DNA from: Fibrobacterota bacterium
Lineage (GTDB): Bacteria > Fibrobacterota > Chitinivibrionia > Chitinivibrionales > FEN-1185
Direction of reading: 5' to 3'
DNA length: 64,000 nt
Assembly: GCA_003165595.1 (NCBI GenBank)
Contig: PLWQ01000018.1
Span: forward strand, 52,067 to 116,066
Part shown: positions 46,104-55,932 of the stretch, piece by piece
Numbering within the stretch: position 1 is the first letter of the stretch
How the letters are laid out: each line of letters begins with the position of its first letter
Translations under genes and position numbers: made by a program
Notes under the pieces: generated by a model
Seen by the model: only the letters and a program-made list of their open reading frames with translations
Told to the model about the DNA's origin: nothing
Databases searched by the model: none

Positions 46104-46142
46104 AAAGACATCTACCTCCACAAGGGTAGGTGTCTTTTCTTT
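46104..46142 (+). terminator. Second terminator in tandem, upstream of carA
   Basis: A 13-bp stem with one G-U pair (46104-46116 with 46125-46137, AAAGACATCTACC) is followed by TTTTCTTTT. Together with the first it would strongly reduce read-through towards carA unless an antiterminator forms; GGAGG/CCTCC pairings at about 46046-46067 offer alternatives. Confidence 0.75.
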
Positions 46143-46158
46143 TATGGAATTGTGCGTC

Positions 46159-46332
46159 ATTTTGTGCTGCATGTATAAGCGTGAGAGAGAAGCCTGCGGC
46201 GTTTTCTTGAAAAGAGACCACGCCCTAGGGGCGTGGAGCACAACGTTACGAAAAAGCACTGACGTGCTTTCTTTGATTTCGGGGGTTTTACCCCCTCATC
46301 AAAGCCACGGCCTATGGCCGTGGTTCTTTACT
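46159..46332 (+). repeat. Interspersed hairpin repeat R1, copy b (longest)
   Basis: It begins ATTTTGTGCTGCATG, then hairpin 1 (46183-46208), hairpin 2 (CCACGCCC-TAG-GGGCGTGG, 46218-46236), an AAAGCAC/GTGCTTT hairpin, GGGGG-TTTTA-CCCCC, and a final GCCACGGCC-TAT-GGCCGTGG ending TTCTTTACT. Copy c at 61476 lacks the middle part but keeps both ends. The layout recalls the terminal hairpins of IS200/IS605-type elements or REP sequences. Confidence 0.75.
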
Positions 46333-46380
46333 ATCTTTCAACACTTAGACCGGGGTAATCCTGGTCAAGCGAGGTAACCT

Positions 46381-47472
46381 TTGAAAGGCATTCTTGCTCT
46401 AGAAGACGGAACGGTATTTGAAGGTGATGGGTTCGGCGCGGCGGGAGAAAGCTGCGGTGAGGCGGTGTTCAACACGAGCCTGAGCGGTTATCAGGAGGTC
46501 CTTACCGATCCGTCGTATTGCTCCCAAATCGTTACCATGACCTATCCGCTTATCGGCAACTACGGCGTCAACGACGCGGACGTCGAATCCTCACGCGTAC
46601 AGGTGGCGGGTTTTGTGGTGAAGGAACTGTGTACATACCCGTCCAATTTCCGGTCGCAGAAGTCGCTCGGCGATTATCTCAAGGAAAGCGGCATCGTCGG
46701 CGTCTCGGGAATCGACACACGCAAGCTCACGCGGCTCCTGCGAATATCCGGCGCAAAGAAAAGCGTTATCTGGGCAGGCGAAAAAGCTCCGCCGGTGTCC
46801 GACCTTGTCGACAAGGCAAAAGCCTGGACAGGCCTTGTCGGCGTCGATATTGTCAAGAACGTCACTTGCAGGAAACCCTACGAATGGGAACCGGCGAAGA
46901 ACGGGCACCGGTTCAGCGTGGTCGCCTTCGATTTCGGCATCAAGTTCAACATCCTTCGCATACTCAAATCGCTCGGCTGCAAGGTGACCGTGGTTCCCGC
47001 GTCGACCACTGCGGAACAGGTTCTCGCCTACAACCCCGACGGCATCTTCCTTTCCAACGGACCGGGCGATCCGGCCGCGGTCACCTATGCCGTTGAGGCC
47101 ATACGTCAATTGCTGGGAAAACGGCCGATCTTCGGCATATGCCTGGGCCACCAGCTTCTCGGCCTTGCCCTCGGCGCAAAGACATACAAGCTCAAATTCG
47201 GCCACCGCGGAGCAAACCATCCGGTAAAGAACCTTGAGACCGGGGGCATCGCCATCACGTCGCAGAACCACGGTTTCTGCGTGGACATCGAAAGCCTCAA
47301 GGCGCGCGGGGTCGCCATGACGCACGTCAACCTCAACGACCACACGTGCGAAGGACTTTCCGATAAGTCAAATAACATGTTCTGCGTGCAATATCATCCC
47401 GAGGCCTCTCCGGGGCCGCACGATTCCGGCTACTTGTTCAAGCAGTTTGTCACCATGATGGAGAAAAAGTAA
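46381..47472 (+). CDS. carA: Carbamoyl-phosphate synthase small subunit
   Basis: 363 residues from TTG 46381, with GAGG six bases upstream. It releases ammonia from glutamine and channels it to CarB for carbamoyl phosphate (pyrimidines, arginine). The N-terminal domain starts [19 protein letters not shown] and has [18 protein letters not shown]. The class I amidotransferase domain has the nucleophile in [15 protein letters not shown] and the His/Glu pair in [12 protein letters not shown]. Its stop overlaps the carB start by one base (TAATG). A 7-bp hairpin just before the ribosome-binding site (GACCGGGGTAATCCTGGTC, 46348-46366) may tune initiation. Confidence 0.97.
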   Translation: MKGILALEDGTVFEGDGFGAAGESCGEAVFNTSLSGYQEVLTDPSYCSQIVTMTYPLIGNYGVNDADVESSRVQVAGFVVKELCTYPSNFRSQKSLGDYLKESGIVGVSGIDTRKLTRLLRISGAKKSVIWAGEKAPPVSDLVDKAKAWTGLVGVDIVKNVTCRKPYEWEPAKNGHRFSVVAFDFGIKFNILRILKSLGCKVTVVPASTTAEQVLAYNPDGIFLSNGPGDPAAVTYAVEAIRQLLGKRPIFGICLGHQLLGLALGAKTYKLKFGHRGANHPVKNLETGGIAITSQNHGFCVDIESLKARGVAMTHVNLNDHTCEGLSDKSNNMFCVQYHPEASPGPHDSGYLFKQFVTMMEKK

Positions 47473-50400
47473 TGCCCAAACGCACCGACATCCACAAGAT
47501 TCTTCTCATAGGCTCCGGCCCTATCGTGATCGGCCAGGCGTGCGAGTTCGACTACTCCGGCACCCAGGCGTGCAAGGCGCTCCGCGAAGAGGGGTTCGAA
47601 GTCGTTCTTGTCAATTCGAATCCGGCCACCATCATGACCGACCCGAACATGGCCGACGAGACGTATATCGAGCCGATTACGCCGGAGATTGTGGAGAAGA
47701 TCATCGCGCGCGAGCACCCGGACGCGCTGCTTCCCACCATGGGCGGCCAGACCGGGCTCAACACGGCTATGGAGCTCGCGGAAAACGGAGTGCTTTCGCG
47801 GTACAACGTGCAGCTCATCGGAGCGGATTACAATGCCATCAAGAAGGCGGAGAACAGGAGCGAATTCAAGAAGGCCATACAGCACATCGGGCTTGAGGTT
47901 CCGAGAAGCGCGCTCGCCTACAATATGGAAGAGGCATGGCAGATCGCCAAAGACATCGGTTTTCCTATCATCATACGTCCGAGCTTCACGCTCGGCGGCA
48001 CGGGCGGCGGCATTGCCAGGAACGGTGAAGAATTCGAACGCGTGGCCGAACACGGCCTGCATTGTTCCCGTATCAACGAGATTCTTATCGAGGAGTCCGT
48101 GATCGGTTGGAAGGAGTTCGAGCTCGAGATCATGCGCGACAAGGCCGACAACGTGGTGATCATCTGCTCCATAGAGAACCTGGACCCCATGGGCATCCAC
48201 ACCGGCGACAGCATTACGGTCGCGCCTGCCCAGACGCTCACCGACAAACAATACCAGTATATGCGCGATGCGTCCATCGCGATCATACGCGAGATCGGCG
48301 TTGAGACCGGCGGGTCCAACATTCAGTTCGCGGTGGACCCGAAGAACGGGCGCATGGTAGTGATCGAGATGAACCCGCGCGTGAGTCGCAGCTCGGCGCT
48401 CGCCAGCAAGGCTACCGGCTTTCCAATCGCGAAATTCGCCGCCAAGCTTGCGGTGGGGTACCGGCTCGACGAGATACGCAACGACATCACGCGTGAAACG
48501 CCGGCGAGCTTCGAGCCCACCATCGATTACACCGTGGTCAAAATACCGCGGTTCGCGTTCGAAAAGTTCCCCGACGCCGATCCTTCCCTTGGAATCCAGA
48601 TGAAAAGCGTGGGAGAGACCATGGCCATCGGCCGGACGTTCAAGGAGGCGTTGCAAAAAGGCATGCGCGGCCTTGAGATCGGGAAGCAGGGGTTTGAAAA
48701 GGTCGCGCGGCCCGAAAAAACAAGGGAAGAGGTGACTCGGAACCTGGCCCTTCCCCGCGCGGACAGGATTTTTCTGATCCGCCTGGCGCTTGACATGGGC
48801 ATACCCGTGGCCGACGTCGCAAAAGCCACGGGCATCGACCCGTGGTTTCTCAACAACATGGCCGAAATCGTGGCCATGGAGAAGACGCTCGTGCCGGCCG
48901 TGCTTTCCCGGAAGGGGCCCGACCAGAAGGCGATCCTGACAAAAGCGAAAAAATACGGTTTTTCCGATGTGCAGCTGGGCCGACTGCTCGGTTCGGACGA
49001 TCTTTCGATTCGCGCAAAGCGCAAAGAACTCGGTATCGTGCCCACGTACAAGCTCGTCGACACCTGCGCCGCCGAGTTTGAGGCATATACCCCGTACTAT
49101 TATTCCACCTACGAGGATGAAGACGAAGGCGTCCCCACCGGGAACAGGAAGATCGTAATCCTGGGCGGCGGGCCAAACAGGATCGGCCAGGGCATCGAGT
49201 TTGACTACTGTTGCTGTCAGGCAAGCTTTGCGTTGCGCGAACTCGGCTATGAATCCATCATGGTGAATTCCAATCCGGAAACGGTGTCAACCGATTACGA
49301 CACGTCCGACAAGCTATACTTTGAGCCGCTCACCTTCGAAGACGTCATGAACATAATTGACAAAGAAAAACCTACCGGCGTCATCGTGCAGTTCGGCGGC
49401 CAGACGCCCCTCAACCTCGCGCGCAAGCTGCACGACGCGGGTGCGCCTATCATCGGCACGAGCGTGGACTCGCTGGAACGCGCAGGTGAGCGCGGCGAGT
49501 TCTTCAAGATGGTAACCAAGCTCGGCATTCACCAGGCGGCAAACGCCATGGTGACTTCCAAACAGGAAGCCTGCGATGCCGCCGCAAAGATCGGCTATCC
49601 GGTTCTCATGCGGCCGTCGTTCGTGCTCGGCGGACGCGCCATGAACATCGTGTACGACGAGGCCGAGCTGCTGTCGTGCATCGACGAGGCCCAGGCAGTT
49701 GCCGAGAACCGGCCGCTCCTCATTGACAAATTCATCTCCGACGCCATCGAGGTGGACGTGGACGCGGTGAGCGACGGCGAGAACACCATGATCTGCGGCA
49801 TCATGGAGCACATCGAGGAGGCGGGCATTCATTCGGGCGACAGCGCGTGCGTGCTGCCGCCGCATACGCTGTCCGACGACATCATCGACGAAATACGACG
49901 CGAGACCTTCGCGATCGCTGCCGAGCTCAAAGTGGTCGGCCTGCAAAATATTCAATATGCAATAAAAGACGATGTCGTGTACGTTATCGAGGTGAACCCG
50001 CGCGCGTCGCGCACCGTGCCGTTTGTGAGCAAGGCGACCGGCGTCCCGTGGGCGAAGATCGCGGCCAAGGTGATGGTGGGCGTCAAACTCGCAGACATCC
50101 CCGAGGCGGTGGACCGGCCCATCGATTATTTCGCGGTAAAGGAATCGGTGCTGCCGTTCAACAAGTTCCCCGGGGCCGACACGGTGCTGGGACCCGAGAT
50201 GAAGTCGACCGGCGAAGTGATGGGAATCGACAAGGACTTCGGCCTCGCGTTCGCCAAGTCGCAGGAGGCGGCCGGCAACGTGCTGCCGAGGTCGGGCACG
50301 GTGTTCCTGAGCGTCAAGAACAGCATGCGGCGCAACATTATCTTCATGGCTAAGAAGATCGCGGACATGGGGTTCAAGATCTGCGCGTCCGAAGGTACCT

Positions 50401-50759
50401 GCAAGGTGCTGCGGAGCAACGGCGTGAACGCCAAGGAAGTGCCCAAGATAGGAGAGGGAAAACCCGATGTTATCGACCTGATAAAGGGCGGCGACATCGA
50501 CCTTATCATCAACGTGGTGTCGGGCAGGAAATCACAGCTCGACTCCAAACCCATTCGTAGCGCTGCCGTGGTGCAGGGAATCACCTACATCACCACACTT
50601 GAGGCGGCGCAGGCCGCCATCTCGGGCCTCGATTCGCTCGAAAAAACCGGGTTTTCCGTGAAATCAATCCAGGAATACGCCGGGTCGTCGATAAAAAAGA
50701 AGGCGCGGGACGCCGGCGGCGGGTTTGATTCCCGCAAGACCATGTGGAATGAAGGATGA
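47472..50759 (+). CDS. carB: Carbamoyl-phosphate synthase large subunit
   Basis: 1095 residues, full length. Two homologous ATP-grasp halves: the first starts [20 protein letters not shown] and the second [20 protein letters not shown]. Metal/ATP motifs ([20 protein letters not shown] and [20 protein letters not shown]) are intact in both, and the C-terminal MGS-like allosteric domain (about 940-1080) has [14 protein letters not shown]. It makes carbamoyl phosphate from bicarbonate, ammonia and two ATP. The one-base stop/start overlap with carA means translational coupling. Confidence 0.98.
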   Translation: MPKRTDIHKILLIGSGPIVIGQACEFDYSGTQACKALREEGFEVVLVNSNPATIMTDPNMADETYIEPITPEIVEKIIAREHPDALLPTMGGQTGLNTAMELAENGVLSRYNVQLIGADYNAIKKAENRSEFKKAIQHIGLEVPRSALAYNMEEAWQIAKDIGFPIIIRPSFTLGGTGGGIARNGEEFERVAEHGLHCSRINEILIEESVIGWKEFELEIMRDKADNVVIICSIENLDPMGIHTGDSITVAPAQTLTDKQYQYMRDASIAIIREIGVETGGSNIQFAVDPKNGRMVVIEMNPRVSRSSALASKATGFPIAKFAAKLAVGYRLDEIRNDITRETPASFEPTIDYTVVKIPRFAFEKFPDADPSLGIQMKSVGETMAIGRTFKEALQKGMRGLEIGKQGFEKVARPEKTREEVTRNLALPRADRIFLIRLALDMGIPVADVAKATGIDPWFLNNMAEIVAMEKTLVPAVLSRKGPDQKAILTKAKKYGFSDVQLGRLLGSDDLSIRAKRKELGIVPTYKLVDTCAAEFEAYTPYYYSTYEDEDEGVPTGNRKIVILGGGPNRIGQGIEFDYCCCQASFALRELGYESIMVNSNPETVSTDYDTSDKLYFEPLTFEDVMNIIDKEKPTGVIVQFGGQTPLNLARKLHDAGAPIIGTSVDSLERAGERGEFFKMVTKLGIHQAANAMVTSKQEACDAAAKIGYPVLMRPSFVLGGRAMNIVYDEAELLSCIDEAQAVAENRPLLIDKFISDAIEVDVDAVSDGENTMICGIMEHIEEAGIHSGDSACVLPPHTLSDDIIDEIRRETFAIAAELKVVGLQNIQYAIKDDVVYVIEVNPRASRTVPFVSKATGVPWAKIAAKVMVGVKLADIPEAVDRPIDYFAVKESVLPFNKFPGADTVLGPEMKSTGEVMGIDKDFGLAFAKSQEAAGNVLPRSGTVFLSVKNSMRRNIIFMAKKIADMGFKICASEGTCKVLRSNGVNAKEVPKIGEGKPDVIDLIKGGDIDLIINVVSGRKSQLDSKPIRSAAVVQGITYITTLEAAQAAISGLDSLEKTGFSVKSIQEYAGSSIKKKARDAGGGFDSRKTMWNEG

Positions 50760-50760
50760 G

Positions 50761-50800
50761 GAAATAGTTGAAAAGTTGAGTGGTTGAGAGGTTGAAAAGA
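50761..50800. repeat. Short periodic GTTGAAAAGTTGAG-type repeat
   Basis: Degenerate units of 7-8 bp (AGTTGAAAAGTTGAGTGGTT, then GAGAGGTTGAAAAG) fill the gap right after carB. There is no obvious terminator. The style is like 16231-16270. Confidence 0.5.
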
Positions 50801-50899
50801 CAAGAGAGTTGATTTTGTTTTAGGGATACCGGCTGGCGCCCAATTTGTTTGACTTTGTAGTCTAATTGTTTTCACCCATAAATTTACGGGAGCCTCTTC

Positions 50900-52507
50900 A
50901 TGCCCAAGTACATCTTTGTAACCGGCGGAGTCGTGTCGTCGCTCGGTAAGGGAATTACCGCAGCGTCAATCGGCGTGCTTCTCAAATCACGAGGGCTTCG
51001 GATAGTGCACCAGAAATTCGATCCGTACCTCAACGTGGACCCCGGTACCATGAATCCGTACCAGCACGGTGAGGTGTACGTCACCGACGACGGCGCCGAA
51101 ACCGACCTGGACTTGGGTCACTACGAGCGGTTTACCGGCGTCACGACAAACAAGAATTGCAACTACACCGCCGGACGGATTTACGACGCTATCATCAAGA
51201 AGGAGCGCAGGGGAGACTACCTGGGCGGCACCGTGCAGGTGGTCCCGCATGTCACGACCGAGATATGCAACAGCATCCGCAGCGTTGCTTCCAACGAGGT
51301 GGATGTGGTGATCTGCGAAATAGGCGGCACCGTGGGAGACATCGAAAGCCTGCCTTTTCTGGAGGCGCTGCGCCAGTTCAGGCTGCAGGAAGGCCGCAAT
51401 AACGTACTGTTCATCCACGTAACTCTCATACCGTATTTGAAGATGGCCGGTGAAATCAAGACAAAGCCGACTCAGCATTCGGTGGGAAAACTGCGCGAAA
51501 TCGGCATCATGCCCGATATGCTGATCTGCCGTACCGAGAAGCACATCGACAAGGACGCGCGTAAGAAAATCTCGCTGTTCTGCAACGTGGACGAAGAGGC
51601 GGTGATCGAGGCCTTCGACGCGCCGCATTCCATCTACGAAGTGCCGCTCGACTTTGCGGCCCAGGACATAGACCAGGTGATTATCGATATCCTGGGATTG
51701 CGCGCGGGCCGGCGCAACCTTAAAGCATGGCGGGACTACGTCGACCGCGTGATAAACGCGGAAAAAACGGTGAATATAGCGATTGTAGGCAAATATTCCG
51801 AACTTCTCGACGCCTACAAATCGATCCATGAATCACTCAACCACGCCGGAGCGTTTCATAGCGCAAAAGTCAAGATTCTGAGCGTGTCGGCCGAAGAGAT
51901 CGAAAGGAACGGCGCCGACAAGATCCTCAAGGACGCCGATGGCATATTGGTGCCCGGAGGATTCGGCGGCAGGGGAGTTGAAGGCAAAATTCTCGCGGTA
52001 AAATACGCGCGGGAAAACAAGGTGCCGTATTTCGGCATTTGTTATGGCATGCATATGGCCGTCATTGAGTTTGCCCGCAATGTCCTGAAACTTGAGTGTG
52101 CCGACACAACGGAGAACAACGGCGAAACAAAATATCCCGTCATACACCTGATGGAAGAGCAGAAACGCATCATGAACCTGGGCGGCACCATGCGGCTCGG
52201 GGCTTTCCCCTGCACGCTCAAGAAAGGGACCGTGGCGCGCAAGGCATACGGCAAAGACCAGATCAGCGAGCGCCACCGCCACCGGTACGAGTACAACAAC
52301 GATTATCGCGAACAGTTCGAGAAGGCCGGACTTGTCGTGTGCGGCGAATCTCCGGACGGCATGCTTGTGGAGATGGTGGAAATAGAAAACCATCCATGGT
52401 TCGTGGGCGTGCAATTCCATCCGGAATTCAAGTCGAGGCCGGTGGACCCGCATCCGCTGTTCCGGGATTTCGTGGGCGCGAGCCTGAAGCAAACAGGGAA
52501 GAAGTAG
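50900..52507 (+). CDS. pyrG: CTP synthase
   Basis: 535 residues. It aminates UTP to CTP with glutamine or ammonia. The synthase domain starts [20 protein letters not shown] with the P-loop, then [20 protein letters not shown] and [18 protein letters not shown]. The amidotransferase domain (about 295-535) has [11 protein letters not shown], the nucleophile in [18 protein letters not shown] and the catalytic HPE in [12 protein letters not shown]. It lies 140 bp after carB and is part of the pyrimidine cluster, probably cotranscribed. Confidence 0.97.
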   Translation: MPKYIFVTGGVVSSLGKGITAASIGVLLKSRGLRIVHQKFDPYLNVDPGTMNPYQHGEVYVTDDGAETDLDLGHYERFTGVTTNKNCNYTAGRIYDAIIKKERRGDYLGGTVQVVPHVTTEICNSIRSVASNEVDVVICEIGGTVGDIESLPFLEALRQFRLQEGRNNVLFIHVTLIPYLKMAGEIKTKPTQHSVGKLREIGIMPDMLICRTEKHIDKDARKKISLFCNVDEEAVIEAFDAPHSIYEVPLDFAAQDIDQVIIDILGLRAGRRNLKAWRDYVDRVINAEKTVNIAIVGKYSELLDAYKSIHESLNHAGAFHSAKVKILSVSAEEIERNGADKILKDADGILVPGGFGGRGVEGKILAVKYARENKVPYFGICYGMHMAVIEFARNVLKLECADTTENNGETKYPVIHLMEEQKRIMNLGGTMRLGAFPCTLKKGTVARKAYGKDQISERHRHRYEYNNDYREQFEKAGLVVCGESPDGMLVEMVEIENHPWFVGVQFHPEFKSRPVDPHPLFRDFVGASLKQTGKK

Positions 52508-52543
52508 GATTCACCGGCGTTTCATGATAGAATAAAGAGAAGG

Positions 52544-52739
52544 TTCACCGCAAAGGCGCAAAGGTCGCTAAGGGATTGAGGGCGAGAGTAAAGAACGTGC
52601 GAGCATAAGGCCAGGATTTACTGTTGTCAATGCACGCGTTCGAACCGAAGGTCATTGCGAGCGCAGCGCGGCAATCTCCTGTTGATGTTTCGCGAAATAT
52701 GAAAAATGCGGTTTGCGTTCTCTGCGCCTTTGTGGTGAG
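52544..52739. repeat. Inverted-repeat intergenic element between pyrG and purF
   Basis: The ends are TTCACCGCAAAGGCGCAAAG at 52544 and its imperfect complement CTCTGCGCCTTTGTGGTGAG at 52720-52739. In between, at 52651-52680, lies GTCATTGCGAGCGCAGCGCG-GCAATC, a motif I know as a widespread intergenic repeat in many bacterial genomes. The element is about 196 bp, with no ORF, and is MITE-like. Confidence 0.65.
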
Positions 52740-52762
52740 TATTTTTTTTGACAAGGAGCACC

Positions 52763-54157
52763 ATGTCCGATACCTTACATGAGGAATGCGGCATTTTCGG
52801 CATCTTCAACAGTCACGAAGCGGCCGAGCTTTCTTATCTGGGTCTCTACGCACTTCAGCACCGGGGACAGGAAAGTTCGGGGATCGCCGTTTCGAATCAG
52901 ACGTCGGTTGTAATGCACAAGGCCATGGGGCTGGTGAACCAGGTCTTTAAGCACCAGAGCTCGCTTGATAATCTCAAGGGATCGAGCGCCATCGGGCACA
53001 ACCGCTATTCCACCACCGGGTCATCCGACATCGCCAACGCCCAGCCGATACTCATCAATTGCCGTATGGGACAGATCGCGGCCGCGCATAACGGCAATCT
53101 CACCAACACGGTTCAACTGAGAACCGAAATGGAAAACGACGGTTCCATTTTTTCGTCAACTACCGACACCGAGGTAATCGTCCACCTGATCGCGCGGTCG
53201 AAGCGCGAAACGGTAGACGCCATGATCCTCGACGCACTCTCACGTGTCAAGGGCGCGTATTCGATATTGTTTCTCACCAAAGACGCGCTGTACGGCGCGC
53301 GGGACCCGCGCGGCTTCCGGCCGCTTCTCCTGGGGCAGGCGGGCGACGTCTCGTTTCTGTCGTCGGAAACCTGCGCGTTCGATCTGGTGGGCGCCCGGAT
53401 GGTGCGCGAGATCAAGCCGGGCGAAATGGTCAGGATTGACAAGAATGGAATCGAAAGTTTTGCCATCCCCGTGTACGAACACGTGGAGCGGCCGTCGTAC
53501 TGCATTTTCGAATATATCTACTTTTCCCGCCCCGATTCGTATGTGTTCGGCGAAAACGTCGACAAGATCCGCAGGAAACTGGGACGGCGGCTTGCCAAGG
53601 AACATCCGGTGCAGGGCGCCGACCTGGTGATGGGCGTTCCCGACTCCGCCACCACGGCAGCGCTGGGGTTCGCGCAGGAGAGCAAGGTCCGTTTCGACAT
53701 CGGCCTCATCCGCAACCACTACGTGGGACGCACATTTATCCAGCCCGCGCAGTCGGGAAGAGACCTGGGCGTGCGGATCAAATTCAATCCCGTCAAGGGC
53801 GTGCTCAAGGGCAAGAAAGTGGTGGTGGTCGACGATTCCATCGTGCGCGGCACGACCATGAAGAAAATCGTCCGGCTGCTGCGCACCGCCGAGCCCGCCG
53901 AACTGCATCTGCGGATTTCGTCGCCGCCCATCGTGAGCCCGTGCTTCTACGGTATCGACATGCCTACCAAAAAAGAGCTCATCGCGTCGGAGAAGAAAGT
54001 TGAGGAAATCAAGCAGTATCTCGAAGTGGATTCGCTGGGATACCTGTCGATAGAGGGACTGCTGTCGGTGGTGAGCGAGCCGAAGCAGAATTTTTGCGCG
54101 GCGTGTTTCAATGGCGAGTATCCCGTGCCGACGTTCGGGGAAAAGGGTCACTGCTAA
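52763..54157 (+). CDS. purF: Amidophosphoribosyltransferase
   Basis: 464 residues from ATG 52763 (AAGGAG five bases upstream). First committed step of purine synthesis: PRPP and glutamine to phosphoribosylamine. An eight-residue propeptide precedes the Cys9 nucleophile (CGIFGIFNSHEA), as in the Bacillus subtilis type. The Ntn-amidotransferase domain is followed by the phosphoribosyltransferase domain with the PRPP loop VVVVDDSIVRGTTMKKIV. Cys residues in PSYCIFEYIYF, SPCFYGIDMP and FCAACFNGEYP fit the four ligands of the [4Fe-4S] cluster of this oxygen-sensitive class. Confidence 0.97.
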   Translation: MSDTLHEECGIFGIFNSHEAAELSYLGLYALQHRGQESSGIAVSNQTSVVMHKAMGLVNQVFKHQSSLDNLKGSSAIGHNRYSTTGSSDIANAQPILINCRMGQIAAAHNGNLTNTVQLRTEMENDGSIFSSTTDTEVIVHLIARSKRETVDAMILDALSRVKGAYSILFLTKDALYGARDPRGFRPLLLGQAGDVSFLSSETCAFDLVGARMVREIKPGEMVRIDKNGIESFAIPVYEHVERPSYCIFEYIYFSRPDSYVFGENVDKIRRKLGRRLAKEHPVQGADLVMGVPDSATTAALGFAQESKVRFDIGLIRNHYVGRTFIQPAQSGRDLGVRIKFNPVKGVLKGKKVVVVDDSIVRGTTMKKIVRLLRTAEPAELHLRISSPPIVSPCFYGIDMPTKKELIASEKKVEEIKQYLEVDSLGYLSIEGLLSVVSEPKQNFCAACFNGEYPVPTFGEKGHC

Positions 54158-54158
54158 T

Positions 54159-54188
54159 ACAAGAAAGTCACAAGTAGTTTTTTCTTGT
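54159..54188 (+). terminator. Possible terminator after purF
   Basis: ACAAGAAA (54159-54166) can pair with TTTCTTGT (54181-54188), with a T-run inside the right arm. It is a weak, AT-rich hairpin. Confidence 0.4.
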
Positions 54189-54580
54189 GGGGGAAGTATC
54201 CCCCTCGCTTCAGCCACCGCGGCCTGCGGCCGCGGCGTCTTCCGCTACCCCCTCCTGGGTGCACCCCTTGTAAAGTTCGCTGCAAGAGCCGCCACCCGCG
54301 TGGGGGCACCCGCGGAGAGTTGTTTAATCCCAAAGAAGATCAATACGGGCAGGACTTTAAGCTACGGGCGTCGTTTTTGTTATCGCCGCGAAGCGGCATT
54401 CCAATGGGGTTGCGTTGCGAAGGTGCGACGACTCGCGAGCGTAAAGCGAGCGACTTCGGCGCGCACCTTCGCAGGAAGGGGTGTGCCCCCGGATCACCGC
54501 CGCACCTTCTTGTATGTCATCAGGGTGTGGTGCGGCGGAAGCCGGGGGCTAGGGGAAACCGGCACGGTTTCCCCACCATA
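54186..54580. repeat. GC-rich non-coding region with nested inverted repeats, R1-like start
   Basis: 54189-54240 has GGGGG-AAGTAT-CCCCC then GCCACCGCGGCC-TGC-GGCCGCGG, the same arrangement as the end of R1 copy b. Further on, perfect 12-bp arms TGCGAAGGTGCG at 54416-54427 and CGCACCTTCGCA at 54462-54473 enclose another CTCGC/GCGAG hairpin. ORFs here are shadow-like. It may be the remnant of a mobile element or a structured RNA. Confidence 0.5.
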
Positions 54581-54595
54581 ATTCTCATGCCCAAT

Positions 54596-55666
54596 TTACA
54601 CATTAAATCTTATTGACAAAATATCCCCATCCTTGACAACATATTCTTTCCCCTCCATCCTGAATTTCCCCGCGTCCTTGACGCCCTTTTCGGAACCGCA
54701 GGCGACCAGGTCGTCGTAGGAGAAACACTCGGCGCGGATAAACCCGCGCGCCAGATCGGTGTGGATGGCTGCCGCCGCGTCGACCGCGCTTGCGCCGCGC
54801 ACGAGCTCCCAGGCGCGAACCTCATCTTCTCCCACTGTAAAGAAGCTGATGTAGCCGAGCGTTTCGTACGCGACAAGCGTGAGCCGGTCGGCCGCCGATT
54901 CCTTGATGCCCATGTCGTCCATAAAGGCCTGCATTTCCGCGGCGTCGGTGAGCCGTGACAGTTCCATTTCGAAACTGCCGGCGCACTCGATGGCCTTGTA
55001 CTGTTTTGCAAGTTTTTCAACAAGGCCGGGGTCCTTCTTGAAAAGGTCCTCGCTGGAGTTGACAATAAGAAAAAGTGGTTTCTGGGTGAGGAACTGGAAT
55101 CCGCGAAGCATCCGCGTCTCATCGGCGGTAAAACCCATGGTGCGGATCGGCTTGAGGGCATTGAGGCTTTCGAGAATCTCTTGTAGCAGTTTTTCCTCCG
55201 CTGCCAGAACGGCGGTCTTGCCTCCCTTTGCCGAGGCGGCAATGCGTTCGATGCGGTTCTCCGCGATGATCTGGTCGGACAGCAGCAGCTCTTCTTCGAT
55301 TTTGGCAAGCTCTCCGGCCGGATCGATTGCGCCGCCCGCATCCGAGGCGAAGTTGCGCAACACCACCGCCAGGCTGTCCATGGTCTTGACAAGGCGCATC
55401 AGGTCAGGGGCAAACAACTCTTCCTTTTTTGATTCGTCTTTGGCAACTCCTACAAAATCCGCAAGCTCGATCTTGGCATAGACCGTCTTCTTGGGATTAT
55501 ACATCTGCGACAGTTTTGTGATGCGCTCGTCGCGCACATCGACAATCGCGATGTTTGGCTCGGTTTTCACGCTCGCGTACGCCGAGACTTCGGCCTGCGC
55601 TCTTGACAATGCGTTGAATATGGTGGTCTTGCCCGATTTGGGCGTTCCGATGAGTCCGATTTTCAA
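54596..55666 (-). CDS. ychF: Ribosome-associated ATPase YchF (Obg family)
   Basis: 356 residues from TTG 55666, with GGAG seven bases upstream; no better ATG exists. G1 is GLIGTPKSGKTTIFNAL, the coiled-coil insert is about 120-200, and the C-terminal TGS domain carries VRAWELVRGASAVDAAAAIH and ends DGDILSIRFNV. In canonical YchF the G1 loop reads GLPNVGKS; here TPKSGKT is a variant but still a P-loop. YchF/OLA1 prefers ATP to GTP and affects translation and stress response. Confidence 0.92.
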   Translation of the reverse strand: MKIGLIGTPKSGKTTIFNALSRAQAEVSAYASVKTEPNIAIVDVRDERITKLSQMYNPKKTVYAKIELADFVGVAKDESKKEELFAPDLMRLVKTMDSLAVVLRNFASDAGGAIDPAGELAKIEEELLLSDQIIAENRIERIAASAKGGKTAVLAAEEKLLQEILESLNALKPIRTMGFTADETRMLRGFQFLTQKPLFLIVNSSEDLFKKDPGLVEKLAKQYKAIECAGSFEMELSRLTDAAEMQAFMDDMGIKESAADRLTLVAYETLGYISFFTVGEDEVRAWELVRGASAVDAAAAIHTDLARGFIRAECFSYDDLVACGSEKGVKDAGKFRMEGKEYVVKDGDILSIRFNV

Positions 55667-55932
55667 GTGGTGCTCCTTTATGTGGGCGATGTTGATGAAG
55701 CGAGGAAAATAGAAGATGCCGGTTAGGGCTGGGGAGGGAAGAAGGCTCACGGGAACATCTGTGGCTCGTTCTCCCCGCGCCCTGCGGGACCGCTTGGCAA
55801 CTCTGACAACAAGATGGGTTTGTGGCCCGGCAGGAAGCGGCAAAAATCGTTCTCCACCGGAACACCTTTTCTTGCGGCCGACGTTGACAGCTCGCCGGGT
55901 TGGCCGTATATTGTCTCGTGAAGGGCGGTGCC

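Noticed and set aside
45910..46377. 155-codon plus-strand ORF upstream of carA
   Set aside because: It runs through two terminators and the R1 repeat; its similarity to other short frames (REACGVFLK) comes from the repeat DNA, not from a protein.
47430..48656. 408-codon minus-strand ORF opposite carB
   Set aside because: Antisense shadow; carB motifs are intact on the other strand.
53240..54217. 325-codon minus-strand ORF opposite purF
   Set aside because: Shadow of a well-supported gene, rich in His/Arg/Asp as expected from GC-rich antisense.
54186..54580. CRISPR array
   Set aside because: Hairpins and GC-rich motifs but no regularly spaced direct repeats.
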